Positions 1-7,137 of a stretch of DNA of 8,493 nt are shown here, in pieces (the first letter of the stretch is position 1; each line of letters opens with the position of its first letter). The stretch comes from Clostridium sp. UBA5530 (GTDB lineage Bacteria > Bacillota > Clostridia > Clostridiales > Clostridiaceae). The position numbers and the translations under genes are program-made. Location: positions 5,766 to 14,258 of the forward strand of contig DINW01000033.1 of NCBI GenBank assembly GCA_002423705.1. Reading direction: 5' to 3'. A model generated the notes under the pieces. The model searched no databases. It saw nothing but the letters and a program-made list of their open reading frames with translations, and was not told where the DNA came from.

Positions 1-354
1 TAAAAATCCAGCCTCTGGTCCAAAAGAAATTCCTGATATAATAACTAAAGCAGTTCCTGCTTGGAATGGTATCATCATATAACAAGCCAAGGTCCCACAG
101 GTTGTTAATGCTGACATCATAGCAATAATCACCACTTCTCTCGCTTTAGGCTTTCTTTTTTCAAAAACTAAGAAAAAGGGTATCATTGTATATGTAATTA
201 TTAAAAGGCTAATAATCAAGTATTTTCTATCTCCTAAGTATTTAATTCCTACAAAAATAGTTAAAGGAATCAAAACAAAGATAATTAAAGTGGCTAATAT
301 AGTCCTCTTTCTTCTAACCCTAAGATATCGATTTACATCATATTTTTCACGCAT
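1..354 (-). CDS. ECF transporter S component, N-terminal part (cut by window edge)
   Basis: This is probably the substrate-specific membrane subunit of the ECF transporter encoded just upstream. My own translation from the ATG at 354-352 gives 118 open codons running off the window, so the C-terminus is missing. Hydrophobic segments lie at about residues 19-39, 45-64 and 73-97. A further one begins near 100 and contains ISGISFGPEAGFL (106-118), a small-residue-rich stretch that I recognise from clostridial ECF S components. The usual S-component fold seems to begin near residue 72, so the first 70 residues, with two predicted helices and a basic start (VRRKR), look like an N-terminal extension. 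The start overlaps the end of the ATPase gene by 22 bases, suggesting translational coupling; the ribosome site (around GGATGTGG) is weak. Cobalamin or a corrinoid is the inferred substrate, from the upstream riboswitch only; the visible sequence does not prove specificity. Confidence 0.8.
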   Translation of the reverse strand, partial: MREKYDVNRYLRVRRKRTILATLIIFVLIPLTIFVGIKYLGDRKYLIISLLIITYTMIPFFLVFEKRKPKAREVVIIAMMSALTTCGTLACYMMIPFQAGTALVIISGISFGPEAGFL

Positions 355-2021
355 AAATCTACCACATCCTTATATGTAATTGCATTTTGAAATATGTGTC
401 TCGACATCCTATTAGCTATTGTAGTATAAAAGCTATTTCCTCCAAAAAAAGCCCTTGGCTCATCTTGAGTTACAATACTACCATCAAAAAACATAGCACA
501 GGTATCTGCCTGCTCTGCACAAAATTCTAAATCATGAGTAACAATGAGCATAGTTACACCTTGGGCTTTTAAAGTTTTTAAAATATTAGCTAAAATAGAC
601 TTGAAAAATGGATCTAATCCCTTTGTAGGTTCATCTAACAGAAGAATTTTAGGTTTAAGTAAAAGTATCTTTCCAAGAGCTAATCGTTGTTGTTCTCCCC
701 CACTAAGGTCATATGGATGATTCTTTATTAAATGTTCTAGCTGTAATAAAGATAAGATATTATTAACCTCATATTTTTTTTCTTTATCTTTCATATCCTC
801 ATAAAATAACATTTCATAAAGTTCCTCCTCTACAGTAATTTCTGTAAAAATAGATTGAGGATTTTGAGGAAGTACCCCTATATTTTGATTAAAAAGTTCT
901 TTTTTAGAATAATTTTTTATTTCCTTTTGATTAATAAATACTTTTCCTCTATAAGGTTTATTGATTCCCATAATAATCTTTAATGCAGTGCTTTTCCCAA
1001 CACCATTTCCTCCAACTAAGCAAAATATTTCTCCTTTTTTTACCTTCAAAGATAAATCTTGCACAACATCTTGTCCATTTCTTTCATATCTAAACCATAC
1101 ATCGGATAGTTCAATAACAATTTCCTCCTTTGAATAAAAGCTTTTTTCTTCTATCCCTTTCTTTATTTCTGTAAATTTTACTTTATTATTTAAAAGCTTA
1201 TTAAGCCAAAGCCTCCCTTCTCTAACTGTAACCGGGCATTCTCCATCTGACTTAAGTTCTGCATAAATCTTCATTGGTGCTGGAAGTGCTAAAAACATAG
1301 AGTGTCTTTCTTTTCCATGGCTTAAAAATCTTCCTATTTTATCAGCACTATCGTATGCTATTACTTCGCCTTCTTCCATAACTATGATTTTATTAGCCAT
1401 AGGAAATACTTCTTCAAGGCGATGTTCAGATATAATAATTGTAGTTCCTAACTCCCTATTTATCTTTCTAAGAGTTTCCAAAAATTCTGTTGCCGCTATA
1501 GGATCTAACTGAGATGTTGGTTCATCTAATACTATTATTTTAGGTTGCATAGCCATAATAGATGCTAAATTAAGTAATTGTTTCTGCCCTCCAGAAAGTT
1601 CAAATATACTTTTTCTAAACCAGGTTTGAATTCCAAAAAAACTTGCCATTTCTGCTACACGTCTTCTAATTATCTTGTTGCTATATCCTAAATTCTCCAA
1701 TCCGAATGCAAGTTCATGCCATACCTTGTCTGTCACAATTTGATTGTCAGGATTTTGTTGTACAAACCCAATGTGGCTTGCACTAACTCTATCATCTAAA
1801 TCTGAAATTTCTACGCCATTATAGTAAACTTCTCCTTGAAATTCTCCATAAGGCATAAGATTCTTTTTCATATGCCTTAATAGCGTACTCTTACCACACC
1901 CTGATTTTCCACAAATCACAATAAAATCTGAAGATTGTATTTCTATGTTTACTTTATTCAATGCATTTTTTTCACAATTAGGATATCTAAAACTTAAATT
2001 TTTAAACTCAATGATTTCCAA
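333..2021 (-). CDS. ECF transporter ATPase, two fused ABC domains
   Basis: A cytoplasmic ATPase that powers ECF-type vitamin import, with both nucleotide-binding domains in one 562-residue chain. Domain 1 has Walker A GKSGCGKST (38-46), the ECF-like Q-loop stretch QQNPDNQ (88-94), signature LSGGQ (142-146), Walker B ending DEP with Glu167, and switch His200. Domain 2 has GGNGVGKST (337-345), Q-loop LPQNPQ (384-389), LSGGE (439-443), Walker B with Glu464, and His496. All catalytic motifs look intact in both halves, so both sites should be active. About 75 residues (225-300) link the domains. Many ECF systems use two separate ATPases (EcfA1/A2); the fused form is known elsewhere, for example in YkoD-type proteins. 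The start is TTG at 2021-2019, chosen because GAGGTGA sits 6 nt upstream and no ATG is better placed. The gene overlaps the T-component gene by 28 bases and the S-component gene by 22. Confidence 0.95.
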   Translation of the reverse strand: MEIIEFKNLSFRYPNCEKNALNKVNIEIQSSDFIVICGKSGCGKSTLLRHMKKNLMPYGEFQGEVYYNGVEISDLDDRVSASHIGFVQQNPDNQIVTDKVWHELAFGLENLGYSNKIIRRRVAEMASFFGIQTWFRKSIFELSGGQKQLLNLASIMAMQPKIIVLDEPTSQLDPIAATEFLETLRKINRELGTTIIISEHRLEEVFPMANKIIVMEEGEVIAYDSADKIGRFLSHGKERHSMFLALPAPMKIYAELKSDGECPVTVREGRLWLNKLLNNKVKFTEIKKGIEEKSFYSKEEIVIELSDVWFRYERNGQDVVQDLSLKVKKGEIFCLVGGNGVGKSTALKIIMGINKPYRGKVFINQKEIKNYSKKELFNQNIGVLPQNPQSIFTEITVEEELYEMLFYEDMKDKEKKYEVNNILSLLQLEHLIKNHPYDLSGGEQQRLALGKILLLKPKILLLDEPTKGLDPFFKSILANILKTLKAQGVTMLIVTHDLEFCAEQADTCAMFFDGSIVTQDEPRAFFGGNSFYTTIANRMSRHIFQNAITYKDVVDLCVKNMM

Positions 2022-2902
2022 ATTAGTTCACCTCGTACATCAATTATCATAGGTAATGTCAATAGCAATAAGTATGCAATAATGGTCACCACAGTAACTA
2101 CAGAAGTTGAATTAAATATGATCCGTGGATAATAGAGTATATTATTCTCTCCTTTTGTGCAGCCAGCAACTACAACACCTACAAACAATAAAATCACAGT
2201 TAAAAGTTTCATATCTCGTTTATCAAATCGAAAAATACTAAAACTAGACCTTCCCTTTAACCCATATCCTCTTGCCCCCATTGAATCAGAGGTTTCTATA
2301 GACATTTCTAGTGACCATGCAATAAGTATTGATATTTCCTTTCCAAATTGCCTTATCCTCTTTAAAATACTTGATTTTGAAAAATCTCTTCCCATACATT
2401 TTTGTCCCTCAGATATCTCTCTAAATCTTTTCATCAACATAGGCACAAATCTAAGACACATAGATAAAACCAACGCTAACACTGGCAATATTCTACCAAA
2501 CAAATAAATTAATTTATCGGAAGTCATTATCCTATTAAAACAACTAAACCAAATTATTACACTACTAAGCATTGTTGCTGCAGCTAATCCATAAATAATA
2601 GATTCTAGTGTCATAGCATTTCCATTTAGATAAAATAAAACTGTGCTTCCTTTATGGGTGAATAAAGGATTTAATACCATGGTTACTACCATTATTGGAA
2701 TAAGTATTCCTACATTAAATTTAAGAGCTTTTTTTCCATATAATATAATTGAATATATAAATGAAATACTAAACGTCATAATCAAAAAAATAGGATGCAT
2801 AGAAAACATTGTAATTGTAATAATTGATATAAAATAGCTAAAAATCACAATGGGATGGAACGACTCAAAGGTGGTATTCCTTTCATTAGTGTTCCTAATC
2901 AT
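1994..2902 (-). CDS. ECF transporter transmembrane T component (CbiQ/EcfT family)
   Basis: The membrane scaffold subunit that couples the ATPase to the substrate-binding S component. The 302-residue protein has hydrophobic segments at about 17-33, 37-55, 64-80, 100-122, 130-150, 234-248 and 265-287. Between 150 and 230 lies a polar cytoplasmic region typical of the family. It contains SMGARGYG (207-214), whose Ala-Arg-Gly (210-212) matches the conserved coupling motif that contacts the ATPase. An earlier GQKCMGRD (166-173) looks like a degenerate first copy of that motif. The ATG at 2902-2900 has AGGGGA a short distance upstream and overlaps the stop of the DUF4430 gene by 8 bases, so translation is probably coupled. 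The gene is complete. Its position between DUF4430 and the ATPase makes it part of one dedicated transporter operon. Confidence 0.92.
   Translation of the reverse strand: MIRNTNERNTTFESFHPIVIFSYFISIITITMFSMHPIFLIMTFSISFIYSIILYGKKALKFNVGILIPIMVVTMVLNPLFTHKGSTVLFYLNGNAMTLESIIYGLAAATMLSSVIIWFSCFNRIMTSDKLIYLFGRILPVLALVLSMCLRFVPMLMKRFREISEGQKCMGRDFSKSSILKRIRQFGKEISILIAWSLEMSIETSDSMGARGYGLKGRSSFSIFRFDKRDMKLLTVILLFVGVVVAGCTKGENNILYYPRIIFNSTSVVTVVTIIAYLLLLTLPMIIDVRGELIWKSLSLKI
2028..2034 (-). promoter_or_regulatory. Ribosome binding site fixing the TTG start of the ATPase gene
   Basis: On the minus strand GAGGTGA lies 6 nt before the TTG at 2021-2019, an almost ideal Shine-Dalgarno distance. It lies inside the 3' end of the T-component coding sequence. 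This supports the TTG start and suggests that ribosomes finishing the T component re-initiate here. Confidence 0.75.
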
Positions 2903-4268
2903 AGTATTGATCCCCTACATCCTTCCCTAAATTGCAAGTATAAACCCATGAAATGCTATCTCCATCCTTAAGTTTATATTGACTACACCCATAGTTAGGA
3001 AACCATCCATTGACTTTATACATCCACCCACTTTCTGTACCACAGTCAAACTCATATAAGTAGTTTATACCTTCAATATATGCGCCACTATACACTGGAT
3101 CGTTTCTAAATTCCATTTGAATTTTCTTATTTCTTGTTAAGCGTTTTAATACATCGAATACATTTTCACCTTCATATATCTCCACTTTTGTAGTGTCTAA
3201 TATAACACCATTTCTTGGTACATATTTGTCTAATCCTGGCCTTAACTTACTCATGTTATTCAGTATAGTATCGCATCTTATTTCCACTGTACAATAATTT
3301 GCTTTTGGCTTAGACTGGTTATTAACTTGTGGTGTTGTAGATTCACCTTTTGGTGCCTCCTTTTTAGCATCCTTATTATCCTCTTCTGTTATTTCAGTTT
3401 TTATATTGCTACTAGTGGAATCTTTGATTTCATTATCTATTGTAGTCTTTTGTGAACTTTCCTTTTTATTTTCAGGTTCACTTTTATCCTGACCTGTCTT
3501 TGCATTTAACTCTTTTCTATCAATTTTTTTGTCTGTAATAATATAGTCTCCACCTTCATTAACTGAAAATATAAAATTATCATCACTAATTGCTACTGCA
3601 GTGGAATATGTTAAGGAGTTTTTTTCTTCATCATAGATATATAAAAATCCTTCTTGAAATTTATTAACATTGCTTATAGTCACCGATATAAAACACGGAA
3701 ATTGACCATTATGCCTAAATGAGACTAAAATTTTATTTGTATTCATATCCTCTAATAAATCTAGTATTTTTTCCTTATAGGCAGATTCACTGCTTACATC
3801 TAAGTTTATTGAAGCAGGGTTTTCAATGGCTTTTCCTTTTATTAGCCATTTGATATTTGTTTCTTCATCCAGTTTTCCTTCTTTTGTAATTTCTTCTTTA
3901 TTATCTCTTATTTTTTCAATGTCTGATTTAGAAAGGCAATTTTTATTTTTAGATTTCTTAAAGTCTTTTATAGAAGATTTTAATTTATTCAATTCATCTT
4001 TTTCTTCTTCTAAAGTTGTTACTTCTTTGCCAACTATCTCTTTGGATTTTGCCACTTGGTTTTCTAAAATTACAACCTGATTATTAGAATATTGCCCATT
4101 ATCATTTCCCATGTCTGCATTAGAAATCAACTCATTGGCTTTTACAATTTCCTTGCTGATGCTTTTTTTATAATCTGCTGGTTCTATAGTAAGTTTCATT
4201 ATTGAGCCAATTAAAAATGCTCCAATAATAGAAAATAAAATTACCTTTCGTCCTATATTTTTTTTCAT
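2895..4268 (-). CDS. Membrane-anchored DUF4430 protein, candidate extracellular cobalamin-binding partner
   Basis: A 457-residue exported protein. Residues 1-28 form a basic then hydrophobic signal or anchor segment with no lipobox cysteine, so it is either an N-terminal membrane anchor or a cleaved signal. Residues 41-110 form a helical segment with a GQYSNNQ element (58-64), resembling FIVAR-like modules of Gram-positive surface proteins. Residues 150-245 look beta-rich, resembling the small beta-domains of clostridial surface proteins. Residues 250-322 are a Lys/Glu/Ser/Thr-rich linker. The C-terminus (about 325-457) matches DUF4430, with SGWMYKVNGW (413-422) as the clearest motif. This family is related to the C-terminal domain of transcobalamin and intrinsic factor, so cobalamin binding is a reasonable inference, not a demonstrated fact. 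The DUF4430 part has five cysteines (326, 332, 409, 428, 445). It could act as an extracellular substrate-capture protein for the ECF transporter. Its stop overlaps the T-component start by 8 bases. Confidence 0.88.
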   Translation of the reverse strand: MKKNIGRKVILFSIIGAFLIGSIMKLTIEPADYKKSISKEIVKANELISNADMGNDNGQYSNNQVVILENQVAKSKEIVGKEVTTLEEEKDELNKLKSSIKDFKKSKNKNCLSKSDIEKIRDNKEEITKEGKLDEETNIKWLIKGKAIENPASINLDVSSESAYKEKILDLLEDMNTNKILVSFRHNGQFPCFISVTISNVNKFQEGFLYIYDEEKNSLTYSTAVAISDDNFIFSVNEGGDYIITDKKIDRKELNAKTGQDKSEPENKKESSQKTTIDNEIKDSTSSNIKTEITEEDNKDAKKEAPKGESTTPQVNNQSKPKANYCTVEIRCDTILNNMSKLRPGLDKYVPRNGVILDTTKVEIYEGENVFDVLKRLTRNKKIQMEFRNDPVYSGAYIEGINYLYEFDCGTESGWMYKVNGWFPNYGCSQYKLKDGDSISWVYTCNLGKDVGDQYYD

Positions 4269-4283
4269 ACTTTCTTATAAATT

Positions 4284-4290
4284 TCCTCCT
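4284..4290 (-). promoter_or_regulatory. Strong but distant ribosome binding site of the DUF4430 gene
   Basis: AGGAGGA on the minus strand lies 15 nt before the ATG at 4268-4266, farther than the usual 5-9 nt. An in-frame TAA sits between them, so no longer start is possible, and I see no closer good site. The spacing may lower translation of this gene relative to the propeller gene, whose AAGGAGG (6877-6883) is 5 nt from its ATG. Confidence 0.55.
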
Positions 4291-4319
4291 ATAGTTATTA
4301 AGTTTTACACATTGTAATA

Positions 4320-4350
4320 CATGACCTCTGCAAATTAGGCAAAGGTCATG
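4320..4350 (-). repeat. Intercistronic hairpin between the propeller and DUF4430 genes
   Basis: CATGACCT (4320-4327) pairs perfectly with AGGTCATG (4343-4350), followed by one mismatch and a further 3-bp TGC/GCA pairing around a 7-nt loop. It sits in the 125-nt gap between the two genes. No U-run follows it in either direction, so it is not a canonical terminator. It could stabilise or process the mRNA and so set different levels of the surface protein and the transporter. The rest of the gap shows nothing else. Confidence 0.55.
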
Positions 4351-4393
4351 GATCTTAAATTATGATTTTATAGAATTATACTTCATTAGGTAT

Positions 4394-6871
4394 TTATATC
4401 TTCTTGCTTTTAAGTATCATTACCCCTCCACAAGCAAGTATCATACCTAATGCTGGAATATATCCAGATAGCCCTCCCGTTTGAGGTAAAACCTTTCCTA
4501 TACTGTCTTGAATCTTATCTAAAGCGCTACCTTCTGAAGATTTACTTAAATTTGAAATTGCCTCGTCTACTTTTTCAACCTTATCATAATTTTTAATATA
4601 TTTCTTACCTCCTTCTAATACACCATCATAGTAATGTTTTATTTCTTCAACAATTGTTTTTAATTCATTCATGTTGTATCTAGTCACATTTACATCAACA
4701 TCATCAGTATAGAAATATTTATTAATAAGCAAATTAATTAATTGTGCTTTAGCAGGGCTTAAATAATATTCATAATTATTTAATTTTCTAATATCAGAAT
4801 TGGATAACCCTTCTAGAGCTTTATCTAACTCTGCTATTATGTTCTTACTATCTAAAGTCACCTCAACTCCATCTAGTTTTTCTTTTATTAAATTATCTAC
4901 ATATTTCATTTGCTTTTCTATGTCATTTATTCTTGCCCTACAAGCCTCTAACTTATCTATATTAGTTATCTTTTCTTTTAATTCATCTCTTAAATTGCTT
5001 ATCTTAGATTCTATAGAAGCAATTAATCCATTATTATCAGATGTCAATTCCTCTACTTTTGGTAAGTTGTTTATATCTTTTATTATAGCTTCAATTTGGC
5101 TTTGTTCTTTTAAGTGTGTGATTTTATTGTATGCCATTAAGAGCTTATCATAACCTAATACCTTACCCTTCTCTTCATCTGAAAGCTTATTATATCCACT
5201 CATAAGCCTTTCTACTTTATCTTGATAATCTAGAGTTATGTCATCAACTGATGGCAATGATGCTATCCCTTTATTTACTCTTTCAATTGGATCTTCCTTA
5301 GACACCTTCAATATATTGTTCAATTTTTCAATATTATTTACCTTATTTTTTTCATCAACATTAAGCAAATCATAACGTTCTTTAATTCTTCTTACCTCAA
5401 AATCATTATAATACTTAAAATCATTTACTTCTGGAAGTCTATCTATCTGGTTATATACATCTTTTCCTGTTATTATAGAATGTTCTTGGTTTTTTTGACC
5501 AAAGCTATACAATATTCTAGCGTCATTGTAGAATACTAAGTTTCCATATTTATCTATATCAATACTTTGAGAGGCATACTGGGATTCACCAACCCCTACG
5601 ACCTTTTCATATTGTGGAGTGGTTTGTCCAATGCTATCTTTTATTATATAAAGAGTAGCTTGACCTTTTTCTGGAGCATAGGGAACCATATAAATATAAA
5701 CCTGCTGATTATTTTCCTTAGTTGCATAAGCTGTGCTTATTGCTGCAGATCCCTTAGTTAAGAGTTCATCTATTGTGTATATATCCTCTAAGGTATTTGC
5801 ATCTATTACATGAAAAGGTTCTGCAGATCCCATTATTCCACCCCCGCCTCCAAGGTATAACCTATCATTATATATAACAGGGGTAGATTGAGTTCCTCCT
5901 CCCTCTACCTTTGAGGTAAAGGTCTTTAAACTCTCTTTGTTAAAAGTTCCATTTTGATTCATTTCCATAGATCTTACGCTTGCATGACCATTGTCTGTTG
6001 CTGATATGTATAACCTATTATTTTTCTTATAATAAACCATAGTAGATTTGACCTCTGCATTCTTAGGTAAGGTATAACTATCTATCATCTCTCCAGTTTT
6101 ATAATTAACTGAGTATATAATACTACCTTCTCTTCTCTTTATAGAGCTATCTGCAAATATACATGCATCTCCAATAAAAGTAGCTCCATTCCAACTGAAA
6201 CCAACCGTTGCATTTGTTTGGTGGCTCCAAGTTGCTTGTACAACCTCATCAGACTTTGTAGTGTCAGCATCTTTGGTGGAGTAGCCTGCATATACAGCCT
6301 TGCTTCCATAGGTTCCAAAATATATGTATCCGTTATAATACATAATTGGAGTCTGTAAGTCAGCTTTAGCTTTAATGTTCTCTGTAATATAAAGCTGTTC
6401 CAATGTATCTGCATCATAGGCAATAACATTAGATATTCCAGTATCATAATTTTTTCTTGGAACAAATATCTTACCATCACCATAACATGCATAAATAAAG
6501 AACATAGCACTTCCTGGGGCAGACGCGGTTGCCTCAACTACCCCTGTTTGACAATTAAGCTTTATAATTTTTTCATTTACATAACAGTAAACATAATCCC
6601 CCACTACAATAGGTGTGCCTGGAGTTACCTCCCAGCTCCCATTTTCACTATATCTCCATTTTTCCACTAAATCGACTCCACTCTTTGGAGTTTTAGCATC
6701 TGATACCCCTTGCATTTCTAAATTTCCTAAGAATTGAGGCCAATTTAATGTAGTATCAATTTTAACTGTGTTAGTTTCTTTTGCGAATACCTTTACTAAT
6801 TTAGGACTTAATGATACTGCCATTAAAAATACTAATAATATTGACATGGCTTTTTTAAAATTGCTTTTCAT
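4394..6871 (-). CDS. Cell-wall-anchored PQQ-like beta-propeller protein (LPxTG)
   Basis: An 825-residue surface protein, first in the block behind the cobalamin riboswitch. Residues 1-30 are a signal peptide, probably cleaved after VFA. Residues about 70-460 repeat a beta pattern of the type TPIVVGDYVY, TPIMYYNGYIYFG and STPVIYNDRLYLG. I count about eight such strands (near 85, 130, 174, 230, 276, 329, 380 and 435), consistent with an eight-bladed PQQ-like (quinoprotein-type) propeller. Residues 476-715 are helical repeats forming a stalk. LPQTGG (795-800), a hydrophobic stretch and a KSKKI tail form a sortase signal. I see no sign that it is a quinoprotein enzyme. Such folds commonly serve as binding platforms. 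With the riboswitch, DUF4430 and ECF genes, capture of cobalamin at the cell wall is the best inference, but binding is not shown by sequence. The start is the ATG at 6871-6869, with AAGGAGG 5 nt upstream. Confidence 0.88.
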   Translation of the reverse strand: MKSNFKKAMSILLVFLMAVSLSPKLVKVFAKETNTVKIDTTLNWPQFLGNLEMQGVSDAKTPKSGVDLVEKWRYSENGSWEVTPGTPIVVGDYVYCYVNEKIIKLNCQTGVVEATASAPGSAMFFIYACYGDGKIFVPRKNYDTGISNVIAYDADTLEQLYITENIKAKADLQTPIMYYNGYIYFGTYGSKAVYAGYSTKDADTTKSDEVVQATWSHQTNATVGFSWNGATFIGDACIFADSSIKRREGSIIYSVNYKTGEMIDSYTLPKNAEVKSTMVYYKKNNRLYISATDNGHASVRSMEMNQNGTFNKESLKTFTSKVEGGGTQSTPVIYNDRLYLGGGGGIMGSAEPFHVIDANTLEDIYTIDELLTKGSAAISTAYATKENNQQVYIYMVPYAPEKGQATLYIIKDSIGQTTPQYEKVVGVGESQYASQSIDIDKYGNLVFYNDARILYSFGQKNQEHSIITGKDVYNQIDRLPEVNDFKYYNDFEVRRIKERYDLLNVDEKNKVNNIEKLNNILKVSKEDPIERVNKGIASLPSVDDITLDYQDKVERLMSGYNKLSDEEKGKVLGYDKLLMAYNKITHLKEQSQIEAIIKDINNLPKVEELTSDNNGLIASIESKISNLRDELKEKITNIDKLEACRARINDIEKQMKYVDNLIKEKLDGVEVTLDSKNIIAELDKALEGLSNSDIRKLNNYEYYLSPAKAQLINLLINKYFYTDDVDVNVTRYNMNELKTIVEEIKHYYDGVLEGGKKYIKNYDKVEKVDEAISNLSKSSEGSALDKIQDSIGKVLPQTGGLSGYIPALGMILACGGVMILKSKKI
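4397..4489 (-). other. LPQTG sortase sorting signal of the propeller protein
   Basis: Codons 795-825 encode LPQTGG, a hydrophobic helix of about 16 residues (805-820) and a short basic tail KSKKI. This is the standard three-part signal for sortase cleavage between Thr and Gly and covalent linkage to peptidoglycan. It places the protein on the outer face of a Gram-positive wall. Confidence 0.9.
4928..5446 (-). repeat. Degenerate helical repeats forming the stalk (protein level)
   Basis: Codons 476-648 hold three diverged copies of a helical module of about 60 residues. Each begins with a Leu-Pro (479-480, 539-540, 603-604). The first two share a Tyr-x-x-Leu then Glu-Lys then Val pattern (YDLL 500-503 with EK 507-508; YNKL 560-563 with EK 567-568). 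A fourth, weaker copy may follow at 681-715. Such modules recur as spacers in Firmicute surface proteins. Here they probably lift the propeller away from the wall. Confidence 0.65.
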
Positions 6872-6904
6872 TTTTTCCTCCTTATTTATATAATTACTCC
6901 TTCT

Positions 6905-6935
6905 TAGGATTATTAAAATATTTATAATAATCCTA
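6905..6935 (-). repeat. 31-nt perfect hairpin in the leader of the propeller gene
   Basis: TAGGATTATTA (minus strand) is followed by a 9-nt loop and its exact complement TAATAATCCTA, an 11-bp perfect but AU-rich stem. It ends about 22 nt before the gene's Shine-Dalgarno and has no U-run after it. A role in mRNA stability or in presenting the ribosome site is possible; nothing in the sequence decides this. Confidence 0.55.
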
Positions 6936-6985
6936 GTATATATTGCATGGATTTCCTCATAAGAAGAATTTCCCTACAGTCTAAT

Positions 6986-7007
6986 TTATAACATGGTACT
7001 GTTATAA
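6986..7007. repeat. 22-nt palindrome downstream of the riboswitch terminator
   Basis: TTATAACA and TGTTATAA are exact 8-nt inverted copies separated by 6 nt. The element lies between the riboswitch terminator and the propeller gene. Its size suits a dimeric repressor operator, or it could fold as an RNA hairpin. I recognise no known regulator site. Confidence 0.45.
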
Positions 7008-7023
7008 CCGGTAATTATGGAAG

Positions 7024-7053
7024 AAAAAAATCGAACCACCTTAGTGGTTCGAT
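7024..7053 (-). terminator. Intrinsic terminator of the cobalamin riboswitch
   Basis: On the minus strand ATCGAACCAC, a 4-nt loop (TAAG) and GTGGTTCGAT form a perfect 10-bp stem followed directly by a run of Ts. This is a textbook Rho-independent terminator, about 85 nt after the aptamer and 150 nt before the first structural gene. It is the likely expression platform: ligand-bound riboswitch leads to termination and low expression of the uptake genes. Confidence 0.9.
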
Positions 7054-7137
7054 AACGCGCGCAATAATAGACTTAGTTAAATATTAAAGTCACTAATCGA
7101 GTCATCCTTCTCCCACCGAAAAGTTTCATCATATAAA

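Noticed and set aside
2157..2507. Plus-strand open frame of 116 codons
   Set aside because: It lies wholly inside the T-component gene on the other strand, resembles no family I know, and reflects the antisense of membrane-helix codons.
3826..4080. Plus-strand open frames inside the surface genes (also 4800-5153, 5567-5761 and, in the T gene, 2643-2837)
   Set aside because: They are antisense shadows of strongly supported minus-strand genes and show no recognisable domains.
2895..4268. Lipoprotein anchoring of the DUF4430 protein
   Set aside because: There is no cysteine near the end of the N-terminal hydrophobic segment, so there is no lipobox; a plain membrane anchor or cleaved signal fits better.
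4320..4350. Intercistronic hairpin as a transcription terminator
   Set aside because: No T-run follows the stem on either strand, and the operon logic requires read-through.
6139..6537. Minus-strand frame of 132 codons within the propeller gene
   Set aside because: It is an alternative frame of a gene with signal peptide, blades and sorting signal in the main frame; there is no sign of a frameshift.
4394..6871. Quinoprotein dehydrogenase activity for the propeller protein
   Set aside because: The propeller is followed by a wall-anchor stalk, I see no recognisable PQQ-enzyme catalytic features, and the genetic context is vitamin uptake.
6922..6960. Tiny open frame of 12 codons (MRKSMQYILGLL) in the leader of the propeller gene
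   Set aside because: It has no convincing ribosome site and no composition typical of a leader peptide; chance is likely in AT-rich DNA.
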